A stretch of 64,000 nucleotides of DNA from Lactobacillus panisapium (GTDB taxonomy: Bacteria; Bacillota; Bacilli; Lactobacillales; Lactobacillaceae): NCBI RefSeq assembly GCF_019469265.1, contig NZ_CP048268.1, forward strand, positions 1 through 64,000. Direction: 5' to 3'. Each line of letters starts with the position of its first letter. Positions within the stretch are counted from its first letter, which is position 1. The notes beneath the pieces are model-generated. The model worked only from the letters and a program-made list of their open reading frames with translations. It was not told the DNA's origin and did no database searches. Shown here in pieces: positions 55,702-64,000 of this stretch. Position numbers and translations under genes: made by a program.

Positions 55702-56706
55702 TTAAAAACTGGCACGCAAAATTTGCTGAGTCGGAATCAATTTTAAAGTGGGCTGACGCAGCAGCTTATGTTCAAGCTTTTGCTTAAGAATGTGCATAGC
55801 AACTTTACCAATGGAATATGAATCTTGGTGGATGCAGCTAATTGCTGGTGTCATTACTTGCATCCAGTCAAATTCTTCATAAGTTGCTACACCATAGTCT
55901 TGAGGGTAGGAATAACCGAGTTGCTGCATTGCCTGAAGTAGACGTAAAAGTACGCGAGCATTCATACAAAAGAAACCAATCTTGCTGGTATTATTGCGCT
56001 GCATGATTGAACTGATATTTTGCGTGAATTGCTGATATTCAATTTCTTTACCGTGATGAGGCACGGCAATCAAATGGTTTAGAGTTGAATAATTTGTCGC
56101 CCTGATAAATCCTTCGTAGCGCTGGGTTCTAGTACTGATATTTTGGAACGGCCAAGTGACAAAATAAAGGTTGTCATAATCTTTGTTTTTCATCTGTTCA
56201 ACCAAATTTTGAACTGATGTCATATTATCTGTTGCCACGGTATCAATAATTAATTTATTAGACTGGCGGTCAACCATTACTGTATTTTGGTTTGATAAGG
56301 ATTCATAAATAGGGCTATCAGGATTAACCGGATCAACAATAATTCCGGCAACACCTTCATTTTGTAAACGTGTAATATTATCAATTTCTTTTTGCTCACT
56401 ATTACCAGCATTAGTGAATAGGACACGGTAGCGGTAATTATCGCACTGCTCATAAATACCTGATAAAACCTGTGAAGTGAACGGGTTGGTAATATCTGCA
56501 ATGGAAACGCCAATAGTTTTATTTTCGTTTTTTGCTAAATTGCGAGCGGTAGAGTTAGGCCGAAACTTAGTATCACTAATTATTTGGCTGAGATTTTTAC
56601 GCGTTTCTAAAGACATGTGATCATAATTGCCATTAAGGTAATTTGATACAGTAGCAGTTGAAACATTAGCCATCGTAGCAATGTCTTTGATTGTTAGTTT
56701 TCCCAT
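55702..56706 (-). CDS. LacI family repressor of the sugar operon
   Basis: A 334-residue repressor. The N-terminal helix-turn-helix is LTIKDIATMANVSTATVSNYLNG; the periplasmic-binding-like effector domain starts NKTIGVSIADITNPFTSQVLSG. The start ATG is preceded by AGGAATAAT. Operators of the expected type lie both upstream (56793) and past its 3' end (55651). It is divergent from the EIIC operon, which it most likely represses until a phosphorylated sugar or intermediate binds. Confidence 0.92.
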   Translation of the reverse strand: MGKLTIKDIATMANVSTATVSNYLNGNYDHMSLETRKNLSQIISDTKFRPNSTARNLAKNENKTIGVSIADITNPFTSQVLSGIYEQCDNYRYRVLFTNAGNSEQKEIDNITRLQNEGVAGIIVDPVNPDSPIYESLSNQNTVMVDRQSNKLIIDTVATDNMTSVQNLVEQMKNKDYDNLYFVTWPFQNISTRTQRYEGFIRATNYSTLNHLIAVPHHGKEIEYQQFTQNISSIMQRNNTSKIGFFCMNARVLLRLLQAMQQLGYSYPQDYGVATYEEFDWMQVMTPAISCIHQDSYSIGKVAMHILKQKLEHKLLRQPTLKLIPTQQILRASF

Positions 56707-56792
56707 AATTATTCCTCAATAAATACTTTATATCTTAAGTATAACAAGTATAGCGTACTTTTTTATGACTTAAAGGGATAAATCTCGTAAAT

Positions 56793-56831
56793 TTGTTAAC
56801 CGATTAACATTGATCACAACTGATCAATGTT
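56793..56831. promoter_or_regulatory. Operators between lacI and the EIIC operon
   Basis: TTGTTAACCGATTAACAT (56793-56810) is a near-copy of the LacI palindrome at 55651. Overlapping it is an 11-bp perfect inverted repeat AACATTGATCA/TGATCAATGTT (56806-56816 and 56821-56831) with a four-base spacer. The divergent spacer 56707-56939 otherwise holds the promoter regions. Confidence 0.78.
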
Positions 56832-56939
56832 GCTGAATGGCTACCATGAATGTGGTAAAGATAGCCGATCACAGCAGAAATCAGCCGCAAATTTACGGTT
56901 GGTTAAATAATTTCCTTTTTAAAAAAGGGGGATGAGGTT

Positions 56940-58394
56940 GTGTTAGAAACTGTTAATCGCATTTTTCAAATTTTTGGTGCTAGCGTTGTAGTACCACTGA
57001 TGATTTTTATAGTTGCATTATGTTTAAGAGTTAAACCAAAAACGGCGATGATGAGCGCTTTTTATGCAGGCGTTGGCTTAACCGGCTTTGGCTGGATAAT
57101 CCAAGCGTTCACGCCCACTATCACTAAGATTATTAGGCAAATGGTGAGTATTACCGGCATTAAATTACCAATTGTTGATATTGGCTGGCAAGCCGGCTCA
57201 CTTGCTTCCTTCGGCTCAACGGTCGGACTTAGTTTCTTTGTTTTTGGGTTGATCGCTGAAGTTTTACTGTTTGCCTTGGGCGTAACCAAAATATTTATGG
57301 CTTCCAATTTGTGGAATAACTTTGGTTTTATGATTTGGGGCACGATGTGTTATTACGTTACCCATAATTTTTGGTTGTCACTGGGCTTATCATTTTTTAT
57401 GTTGCTTTACGCACTAGTTTTAGCAGAAATCCAGGCAGATCGTTGGTCAGATTATTATGGTGTAAAAAACGCTTCGGTTGCCTCCCTGCATAATATTGAG
57501 CAGGTTATCCCGGCGATCTTGCTAGATCCACTGTGGAATCTGCTTGGATTCAATAAGGTAAAAATGACGCCGGAATATTTTAAAAACAAACTTGGCGTTT
57601 TCGGCGAACCAACGACCCTAGGAGCGCTATTAGGTTTGTTAATCGGTATTTTGGGTAATTTAACGAGTCTGGGCAAATTGCAAGCCTGGGGTCAAATCTT
57701 AACGGTAGCAGTTCAATTGTCAGCTGTTATGACCATTTTTCCATTAATTACTAACGTTTTTTCTAAAGCTTTTACGCCATTAGCTGATGAAATTGATAAA
57801 AATACGCATAAAAATGCATCGCCTTCAAAGGAAGATGCAGTGGCTGCAACGAGTAAAAAGCGCTGGTTCTTGGGCGTTGATGATGGTGTTGGTTATGGCG
57901 AGCCCGCAACGATTATTGCCGGCGTCATTCTAATTCCGATTATGGTAGTGATTGCCTTCATTCTTCCCGGTAATAAAACATTACCCATTGTGGATTTGAT
58001 TTCTTTGCCCTTTATGGTGGAATCAATCGTTGCTTTAACTCGTGGTAATATTTTAAAGGTAATTGCTAACGGAATTGTTTGGTTCAGTTTGGGCTTATAT
58101 GCGTCAAGCTGGCTTGGCACTTTTTACACTGGGGCGGTAGCACATTATGGTGTTGCTTTACCTGCTGGCATTGTTTTGATTACCAGCTTCAACTTGATGG
58201 CACGGCCACTAAATGCTTTAGTATTTGCGGCTTTTGTATCACAAAATCCGCTTTATATTGGCTTAGCCATCTTAGTTTATTTGGCTTTATTGTACGGCTT
58301 GCGGCGCTATCGGCCTCAGATTTGGCAATACTTAGACAACATGGCTGCCAAAAATGTTGGCTATTCTGGGAGTAATGAAAAGATAACTTATTAA
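56940..58394 (+). CDS. PTS EIIC, galactitol/ascorbate superfamily
   Basis: The membrane channel component of a PTS, 484 residues with about 11 transmembrane helices. The sequence resembles GatC/SgcC-type permeases (MLETVNRIFQIFGASVVVPL, GFGWIIQAFTP, the loop NWWSDYYG-like DRWSDYYGVKNASVASLHN). EIIA and EIIB domains are not fused and no separate genes are found in this window. The start is GTG after GGGGGATGAGG. It is the first gene of the operon, so the sugar probably enters as a phosphate if EIIAB genes exist beyond the window. Confidence 0.85.
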   Translation: MLETVNRIFQIFGASVVVPLMIFIVALCLRVKPKTAMMSAFYAGVGLTGFGWIIQAFTPTITKIIRQMVSITGIKLPIVDIGWQAGSLASFGSTVGLSFFVFGLIAEVLLFALGVTKIFMASNLWNNFGFMIWGTMCYYVTHNFWLSLGLSFFMLLYALVLAEIQADRWSDYYGVKNASVASLHNIEQVIPAILLDPLWNLLGFNKVKMTPEYFKNKLGVFGEPTTLGALLGLLIGILGNLTSLGKLQAWGQILTVAVQLSAVMTIFPLITNVFSKAFTPLADEIDKNTHKNASPSKEDAVAATSKKRWFLGVDDGVGYGEPATIIAGVILIPIMVVIAFILPGNKTLPIVDLISLPFMVESIVALTRGNILKVIANGIVWFSLGLYASSWLGTFYTGAVAHYGVALPAGIVLITSFNLMARPLNALVFAAFVSQNPLYIGLAILVYLALLYGLRRYRPQIWQYLDNMAAKNVGYSGSNEKITY

Positions 58395-58413
58395 TAAAAA
58401 GGAGATAATTACG

Positions 58414-59385
58414 ATGAAGAGAATTGATGGACACTTGCATTTGGTTCGGTCAGTAGCAGGCTTATCTGCCAAGGGCCGAATGACGCCTTTAGGCAATGGC
58501 AAGGCGATTTGGGATAACGGCATGTTCTTAAACCTGATCCCAGAAGGCTGGGGCGATCATGATTTTACGGCTGAATCAGCATTGAAGGTAATGCAAGAGA
58601 ATGATGTCGAAAAAGCTGTGCTGCTTCAGGGCAGTTTATACGGTTTTCAAAATTATTATTCTTACCAGGCTGCTAAAAAATATCCCGATAAGTTTATTGC
58701 CGCTTTTTCAGTCGATCCGTTTGCGGATAATGCCATGGAAATTGTCAGACGTCATGTTGAGGATTTGGGCTTTCGGGCAATTAAGTTGGAGATTAGCCAG
58801 GGTGGAGGTCTGCACGGCTACCACAAGCCATTCCGTCTGGATACGTCACCCGAATTGGGAAAAATTTTCCATTTCTTCGCTGATTATCCTGGCTTTGTCA
58901 TAACCGTTGATTACGGCGACTACACGCAATATAGCTATGAGCCAGAGGCAATTGTTAATTTGGCTCAGAGGTACCCCAAATTAGACTTTGTCGTCTGTCA
59001 CCTATCGTTTCCGAATGCCGATCATTTAAATCGTTTGGAAAACGCACTTCAGCAATGGGAGCCGTATGCTAACATCTACACCGAGATTTCCGCAATTCAA
59101 GATATTGAAAAAGAAACAGAATTTCCGTTTCCACGTTGTCAAAAAGATGTTGCTTTAGCTAAAAAGGTGCTAGGTGCTAAAAGAATCTTTTGGGGAACTG
59201 ATTCGCCATGGTCATCAACGTTCAATTCCTATCACAACTTGGCAACATGGCTAGAAGCAACGGATATCTTTACTGAATCAGAACTAGAAGACGTTATGTA
59301 TAATAATGCCAACCGCATTTACTTTAAGCCGCAAAACGTGCAAGCAATGCGTGATAGTGTAGATCCAGTTTTTAAAAATAAATAA
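58414..59385 (+). CDS. Amidohydrolase family metal-dependent hydrolase
   Basis: A 323-residue TIM-barrel enzyme of the amidohydrolase_2 group. Metal-binding features are HLH in RIDGHLHLV, the Lys/Glu strand FRAIKLEIS, a histidine in VVCHLSFPNADH and the Asp in IFWGTDSPWSS. Such enzymes include lactonases and decarboxylases, so it may open a lactone or process a sugar acid. AAAGGAG precedes the ATG. It lies 19 bases after EIIC in the same operon. Confidence 0.82.
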   Translation: MKRIDGHLHLVRSVAGLSAKGRMTPLGNGKAIWDNGMFLNLIPEGWGDHDFTAESALKVMQENDVEKAVLLQGSLYGFQNYYSYQAAKKYPDKFIAAFSVDPFADNAMEIVRRHVEDLGFRAIKLEISQGGGLHGYHKPFRLDTSPELGKIFHFFADYPGFVITVDYGDYTQYSYEPEAIVNLAQRYPKLDFVVCHLSFPNADHLNRLENALQQWEPYANIYTEISAIQDIEKETEFPFPRCQKDVALAKKVLGAKRIFWGTDSPWSSTFNSYHNLATWLEATDIFTESELEDVMYNNANRIYFKPQNVQAMRDSVDPVFKNK

Positions 59386-59397
59386 AGGAGCTAGAAG

Positions 59398-60354
59398 ATG
59401 AGCAAAATAAAAGTATTGGTAACAGGGATTATTCCCGAGGCAGGACTTACCGAATTAAGGAAAAACTTTGATGTAACCTATGAGCCTGAGAAGGAAACGC
59501 GCGAATGGGTGTTAGAGCATTTATCTGAATATGAGGGCCTACTCATTATGGGGCTGAAAGGTGACCGTGAATTGATTGATGCGGGAACCAATCTCAAAAT
59601 TATTACCGCTAACGGTGTGGGCTTTGATCATATTGATATTGAATATGCTAAACAAAAAGGGATTGTTGTCGCTAATTGTCCGCAAGGCGTCCGGGTTCCA
59701 ACTGCTGAAATGACCTTTACCCTATTATTAGCTACTGTGCGTCATTTGCATTTTTATGATAAAGTCGTGCGCTCAGGTAACTGGATTGATGTTTCAGAAC
59801 CCAAATATATGGGGATGAGCTTACAGGGTAAAACACTAGGTGTTTATGGTATGGGCAGAATTGGCTCTGAAGTTGCTAAATTTGCTCAGGTATTCGGCAT
59901 GAAAGTAATTTATAATGATGCGCATCGCTTGGATAGTGCATTAGAAACAAAGCTTGACGTTAAGTACGTTGATTTTGCCACAATGGTTAAAAATTCAGAT
60001 GTGATTACGCTGCATGCGCCAGCGCTACCATCAACTACGGGAATTTTTAATGCGGAAGTCTTTAAGGAAATGAAAAACTCGGCTTATATCATCAATGCTG
60101 CGCGGGGTCAGCTGATTAAACAGGATGATTTAATTGCAGCTCTTAAAAATGGTGACATTGCTGGTGCTGGTCTGGACGTTTATGAAACAGAACCAAATAT
60201 TCCGCAAGCACTGCGTGACTTAGATAATGTAGTTTTATCCCCACACGCTGGAACCGGAACTTTAGAAGCAAGGACTGCGATTGCGGCTGAAGCATCACAG
60301 AACTTGATTTCTTATTTACGAGATCATCAACCGTTAAACCAAGTTAACCAGTAA
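59398..60354 (+). CDS. D-2-hydroxyacid dehydrogenase
   Basis: A 318-residue NAD-dependent dehydrogenase. The Rossmann motif is LGVYGMGRIGSEVAKF. The catalytic Arg is in INAARGQLI, the Glu in DVYETEP and the His in LSPHAGTGT. The family covers glyoxylate, 2-keto-gluconate and phosphoglycerate dehydrogenases. In this operon it probably interconverts a keto acid and a hydroxy acid of the sugar-acid pathway. AAAGGAG precedes the ATG. Confidence 0.88.
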   Translation: MSKIKVLVTGIIPEAGLTELRKNFDVTYEPEKETREWVLEHLSEYEGLLIMGLKGDRELIDAGTNLKIITANGVGFDHIDIEYAKQKGIVVANCPQGVRVPTAEMTFTLLLATVRHLHFYDKVVRSGNWIDVSEPKYMGMSLQGKTLGVYGMGRIGSEVAKFAQVFGMKVIYNDAHRLDSALETKLDVKYVDFATMVKNSDVITLHAPALPSTTGIFNAEVFKEMKNSAYIINAARGQLIKQDDLIAALKNGDIAGAGLDVYETEPNIPQALRDLDNVVLSPHAGTGTLEARTAIAAEASQNLISYLRDHQPLNQVNQ

Positions 60355-60394
60355 AATTTTTCTAGCTCTTAGGTCAAGGTGCTTGATTGCTAGT

Positions 60395-60441
60395 GCATTC
60401 ACAGAGCAATCTCCAAGTTCATCCGGGGATTGCTTTTTTTA
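60395..60441 (+). terminator. Intra-operon terminator
   Basis: AGCAATCTCC and GGGGATTGCT (one G-U) with a 20-base loop, then seven T. It lies between the dehydrogenase and the next gene on the same strand, so it would reduce expression of the downstream genes unless they have their own promoter. Confidence 0.78.
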
Positions 60442-60465
60442 AAGTTAATTACTTGAGGTAAATAG

Positions 60466-61470
60466 ATGAAATTTAGCAAAATTTTTAGCGACCAGTTGGA
60501 TCACTGTTATGCAATCATGCGTCTGCAAGCTTTAGACCGTGATTTTATCATTGTCGCTTCGGAAGAAAACCAACCATGTTACGCCTATGATTTGGATAAT
60601 CACTTTAAAAAAACGACGGTTTGGTCAACTGTTGGCGGCACAATGACTTTAGTGCCGCTACCGGGAAGTCTGAATTTTTTAGCTACACAAAAGTTCTATC
60701 CCGGTTTCAACTCCCAGCATTGCCGCATTGTGAAGGAGACCTTTAACGGGACAGGCTGGGACCAAACTGTCATCGGCGAATTTCCGTATATTCACCGTTT
60801 TGACCTGATTCCGCAACCTGAAAGTGGTGCTTACTGGTACGTTGGCTGTTCGATTGCCAACTCCAAAAAATTTACTGATGATTGGTTAGATCCTGGCAAA
60901 GTCTGGGTTGGCACTTATGACGATGAACAAGCAAAATTGACGGATTTACGTGCTTTACCAATTAGAATTACTAAAAATCACGGCTATCACCGCATGGCGG
61001 GTTATTCACTAATTACCGGTGCTGAGGGTATCTTCAGACTTGATTATCCCAGCCAAACGAGTGATTGGCACTTGCAGCAGTTAGCACAAAAAGAAACTTC
61101 AGATATTGCCGCAGCAGATATTAACGGTGATGGTCAACTGGAATATTTGGCAATTGAGGGTTTCCATGGCTCGCGTTTGCGAATGTATGATGCGAATTTT
61201 AATTCTGTAGCAACTAGCAAATTTGCAACACCGTTTGGCCACGCAATTTGGGGTGGAGAAATTGCTGGACGTGATTATTTCTTATTCGGCTGGCGTGCAG
61301 GAAAGCAGGGCCTTGAATTAATTAAAGATCTTCAGTTAGACGCGACACTGATTGGTGAGCACTTAGGACCAAGTAATGTGACCGTTTTTGCCAAAAATAA
61401 GCAGCAATATTTATTATCCGCCAACCGCGAAGCTAATGAAGTAGCGGTTTATCAAATCAGTACTAAATAG
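60466..61470 (+). CDS. FG-GAP/VCBS-like beta-propeller protein
   Basis: A 334-residue protein with no signal peptide. The calcium-loop-like motif DIAAADINGDGQLEYLAIEG marks an FG-GAP repeat, and strand-loop repeats along the chain suggest a propeller. The catalytic role is unclear; it could be a lyase or isomerase in the pathway, or a sensor. TGAGGTAAA precedes the ATG. It is followed directly by the kinase gene, with a ten-base gap. Confidence 0.62.
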   Translation: MKFSKIFSDQLDHCYAIMRLQALDRDFIIVASEENQPCYAYDLDNHFKKTTVWSTVGGTMTLVPLPGSLNFLATQKFYPGFNSQHCRIVKETFNGTGWDQTVIGEFPYIHRFDLIPQPESGAYWYVGCSIANSKKFTDDWLDPGKVWVGTYDDEQAKLTDLRALPIRITKNHGYHRMAGYSLITGAEGIFRLDYPSQTSDWHLQQLAQKETSDIAAADINGDGQLEYLAIEGFHGSRLRMYDANFNSVATSKFATPFGHAIWGGEIAGRDYFLFGWRAGKQGLELIKDLQLDATLIGEHLGPSNVTVFAKNKQQYLLSANREANEVAVYQISTK

Positions 61471-61480
61471 GGTGAATAAA

Positions 61481-63001
61481 ATGAATTACTTTTTAACCAT
61501 TGATAATGGAGGAACTAATACTAAGGCAATCATTATTGATGCACAAGGTCACCAGCTAGGTAAGGCGTCATTTGGCACTAAGAGACTAACACCTCAGCCT
61601 GATTTTCAAGAAATTGCTCTAACTACGCTGTTAACCGATATTGGTCATGTCATTCAAAAGGCCTTGCAAAACGCCCAGATTATGCCCGAGCAAATTAGTG
61701 CGGTAGCTGTTGTTGGACACGGTAAGGGATTATACGTGCTTGACCAAAATGGCAAGATTTTTATGAACGGTATTTTGTCAACGGATAATCGTGCTAAAAA
61801 GATTGCGGCAGCGTTAAATAAGCAAGTAGCACGGATTTATCCGCTTAGCCATCAACAAGTTATGGCTAGTCAGGCACCGGTTATTTTGCACTGGTTAAAG
61901 GAAAACCAACCAGAAAAGTATCGACGGATTGGTTATGTTTTATCCAATAAAGATTTTATTCGCTATTTATTAACGGGAAAAATTTACCAGGAATTGGGTG
62001 ATGCTTCTGGTAATAACCTAGTTAATTTGAATACCGGTTCGTATGATTTACACCTGTTAGACTTTTTTGGAATACCAGAAATTTATCCTAAACTGCCACC
62101 AATCATTCATGCAACTGATTATGCTGGTGAAATTACTGCTGCGGCTGCCCAAGCTACTGGTTTACGGCAAGAAACGCCGGTTTATGGTGGGATGTTTGAT
62201 ATTGATGCTTGTGCCCTGGCAACAGGAGTGTTGGATGAGCAATTATTCAGTATGATTGCTGGGACGTGGAACATGAACATTTTTCCTAGCAAGCAGCAAG
62301 CTCCGATTACGGCAGGCTTAATGAATTCAATCTTTCCAACGGGTGAAAATCTCATCGAGGCTTCTAGTCCAACTTCCGCTGGTAACCTTGATTTGATGCT
62401 GAAAATGTTGCTAGCAGACGAAAGGCAAAACGCCCAAGCCAATCACAAATCAATCTATGATTATTTGGAAACAATGCTCGAAAACACTGATGCAAATTAT
62501 GCACAGCTGGTGTTTTTCCCATTTTTATACGGTAGTAACGTTGATCCAAACGCTGAAGGTGCCTTTATGGGGATTCAAAGCTCAACAACGAAGTCAGAAA
62601 TGATTAGGGCCGTTTATGAAGGAATCTGTTTTGCCCATCATTATCACGTTGATCAGTTGTTAAAGGTTTTAGGGCATCCACCAGTTGCCATTCGCATGTC
62701 TGGGGGAGCTTGCAATTCTAAACAATGGGTTCAAATGTTTGCGGATGTTTTAAATTTACCGATTGAGCTCACGGCAGCAACTGAACTTGGTGGGTTAGGT
62801 GGCGCAATTGCTTGTGCCGTCGGTTCTGGTGTTTATCCGGATTTTCTGACGGCAGTGAGCAAAATGACCCGGGTAGTTGCGCGCTATGAGCCGCGCGAAG
62901 CAGCAACAAAGATATATGAGCAAAAATATCATGTGTACAGGTCCTTATTGCAGGCGCTTGATGGCAATTGGGCTGGATTAAACGACTTAAAAAGGAGTTG
63001 A
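61481..63001 (+). CDS. FGGY family carbohydrate kinase, probably L-xylulokinase type
   Basis: Phosphorylates a pentulose or related sugar, 506 residues. The phosphate-binding start is FLTIDNGGTNTKAIIID. Middle motifs are YGGMFDIDACALATGVLD and the C-terminal FGGY pattern MSGGACNSKQWVQMFADVL. Substrate is most likely L-xylulose, given the adjacent UlaE/UlaF-type epimerases. ATG 61481 is chosen after GGGTGA; GTG 61472 lies inside that site. The upstream stop is ten bases away. Confidence 0.88.
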   Translation: MNYFLTIDNGGTNTKAIIIDAQGHQLGKASFGTKRLTPQPDFQEIALTTLLTDIGHVIQKALQNAQIMPEQISAVAVVGHGKGLYVLDQNGKIFMNGILSTDNRAKKIAAALNKQVARIYPLSHQQVMASQAPVILHWLKENQPEKYRRIGYVLSNKDFIRYLLTGKIYQELGDASGNNLVNLNTGSYDLHLLDFFGIPEIYPKLPPIIHATDYAGEITAAAAQATGLRQETPVYGGMFDIDACALATGVLDEQLFSMIAGTWNMNIFPSKQQAPITAGLMNSIFPTGENLIEASSPTSAGNLDLMLKMLLADERQNAQANHKSIYDYLETMLENTDANYAQLVFFPFLYGSNVDPNAEGAFMGIQSSTTKSEMIRAVYEGICFAHHYHVDQLLKVLGHPPVAIRMSGGACNSKQWVQMFADVLNLPIELTAATELGGLGGAIACAVGSGVYPDFLTAVSKMTRVVARYEPREAATKIYEQKYHVYRSLLQALDGNWAGLNDLKRS

Positions 63002-63010
63002 ATAGTAATT

Positions 63011-63889
63011 ATGACCGTTAATTCACTAGGTATTTATGAAAAAGCTCTGCCACAAGAACTATCTTGGCGAGAGACCTTTGAACTCACCCATGAACTGGGC
63101 TTTAATTTTTACGAATTTTCCGTTGATGAAAGCGATGCTCGCTTGGCCCGGCTTGACTGGAGTTACGAGGAACGCAGCCGCATGCGCAGCTTAATGTGGC
63201 AAACGGGGATGCGGATCAACAACTTAATGCTGTCCGGACACCGCCGCTTTCCGCTGGGGTCAAAGGATCCTGCTGTCCGGCAAAAGTCTGTGCAGATGCT
63301 AGCTAAAGCCGTCGACTTATGCGTTGATTTAGGCATTCACAATATTCAGATGGCTGGCTATGACGTCTATTATGAGGACAAAAGTGCCTTATCGCGCGAA
63401 TTATACGTTGAAAATCTAACTAAATGCGTGCACCTAGCAGCTAAAAAGAATGTGATGCTATCGATTGAAACCATGGATGACCCGTTTATTAATAACCTAG
63501 CCAAGATCAGTCACTACCATGACTTGGTTAAAAGCCCGTGGCTGCAGGCTTACCCTGATTTAGGTAATTTAAGCGCCTGGCCGGAAAACGATGTCCCAGC
63601 AGAACTAGAAAACTACATTGACACCATTTGCGCGATTCACCTAAAGGACAGTAAACCGGTAACGGCCACTTCTAAGGGGCAGTTCAAGAACGTGCCCTTT
63701 GGCCAGGGTTGCGTTGACTTTGCCGGTCTGCTGCGGCTGCTTGTCCGGTTAAACTATAGTGGCAGTTTTACCATTGAGATGTGGTCTGGTGATAATGGCG
63801 ATGAACAGGCAGTGGAGGAAGTCAAGGCTGCCAAAGCCTTTTTCGATCAAATTTTTGCTCAAGTAGGGATTGAGCAGGAAGCAATTTAA
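63011..63889 (+). CDS. ulaE: L-ribulose-5-phosphate 3-epimerase (UlaE type)
   Basis: A 292-residue TIM-barrel sugar-phosphate epimerase of the UlaE/SgbU family, which converts L-xylulose-5-phosphate to L-ribulose-5-phosphate. The start SLGIYEKALPQELSWRE and the motifs MAGYDVYYE, LSIETMDDPFINN, YPDLGNLSAW and IHLKDSKPV are characteristic. AAAGGAG lies inside the preceding gene end. Coding style is more GC-rich than elsewhere in the operon. The 4-epimerase follows 18 bases later. Confidence 0.92.
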   Translation: MTVNSLGIYEKALPQELSWRETFELTHELGFNFYEFSVDESDARLARLDWSYEERSRMRSLMWQTGMRINNLMLSGHRRFPLGSKDPAVRQKSVQMLAKAVDLCVDLGIHNIQMAGYDVYYEDKSALSRELYVENLTKCVHLAAKKNVMLSIETMDDPFINNLAKISHYHDLVKSPWLQAYPDLGNLSAWPENDVPAELENYIDTICAIHLKDSKPVTATSKGQFKNVPFGQGCVDFAGLLRLLVRLNYSGSFTIEMWSGDNGDEQAVEEVKAAKAFFDQIFAQVGIEQEAI

Positions 63890-63907
63890 GTAAGAAAGGA
63901 GCTAAAG

Positions 63908-64000
63908 ATGCTCGAACAATTAAAGCAAGAAGTCTATGAAGCCAACATGCAGCTGCCTAAGCTGGATCTAGTCACCTTTACCTGGGGTAATGTTTCTGGC
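63908..64000 (+). CDS. L-ribulose-5-phosphate 4-epimerase, partial (UlaF/AraD type)
   Basis: Only the first 31 codons are in the window: [19 protein letters not shown], then [11 protein letters not shown]. The TWGNVSG motif is typical of class II aldolase family 4-epimerases, which make D-xylulose-5-phosphate. GAAAGGAGC precedes the ATG. It continues beyond base 64000. Confidence 0.88.
   Translation, partial: MLEQLKQEVYEANMQLPKLDLVTFTWGNVSG

Overview
The window looks like the replication-origin end of a chromosome from a low-GC Gram-positive lactic acid bacterium, most likely Lactobacillus sensu stricto. The order dnaA-dnaN-yaaA-recF-gyrB-gyrA-rpsF-ssb-rpsR-gdpP-rplI-dnaB is the conserved lactobacillus origin block, and protein style and base composition fit. 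Species cannot be read from sequence alone.

Layout. 1-2.2 kb: bipartite oriC around dnaA. 2.2-15.8 kb: core replication, gyrase and ribosomal genes, with a MerR-DUF4260 pair between rpsR and gdpP. 15.9-22.2 kb: CsbD, a lipase-like DUF2974 protein, MgtC, and a beta-glucoside locus (RpiR regulator, GH1 glycosidase, PTS EIIBC). 22.3-41.9 kb: a stack of mobile elements on the 3' end of tRNA-Thr(AGT). The youngest layer is an 8.2-kb integrative mobilizable element (two secreted cargo proteins, XRE regulator, DUF961, FtsK/TcpA-like ATPase, HUH-SF3 Rep, Xis, tyrosine integrase). Behind it lie four progressively decayed copies of the tRNA 3' end, at about 30.6, 32.6, 36.8 and 41.05 kb. They delimit older layers carrying an MqsR/Panacea toxin-antitoxin pair, a DMT transporter, an Rgg-MFS pair, a CPBP protein, and a three-copy family of unknown proteins. 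The stack ends at 41.88 kb with a terminator that is a covarying sister of the tRNA's present terminator.

42-52 kb: an Rgg-centred region. One Rgg-like regulator is divergent from one half of an ABC transporter pair; the second half follows. Then come two small membrane proteins, a secreted Gly/Ala-rich bacteriocin-like protein, a 16-codon hydrophobic peptide ORF with a strong ribosome binding site, a second Rgg, and pepO. The peptide ORF and pepO each have a large AAAAA(G/T)TC(G/A) inverted repeat about 20 bases upstream of a TATACT -10 box. The best candidate for an undescribed system is therefore an Rgg/peptide circuit that also controls a peptidase (PepO) able in principle to destroy the signal. 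A paralogous Rgg at 34.3-35.1 kb has related sites, one cut by an IS3-family relic.

52-55.4 kb: small membrane proteins and a duplicated alpha/beta hydrolase. 55.6-64 kb: a LacI-regulated sugar or sugar-acid operon: GatC/UlaA-type EIIC, amidohydrolase, 2-hydroxyacid dehydrogenase, FG-GAP-like protein, FGGY kinase, UlaE-type 3-epimerase and a truncated UlaF/AraD-type 4-epimerase. It feeds pentose-5-phosphates to central metabolism; the substrate is not evident.
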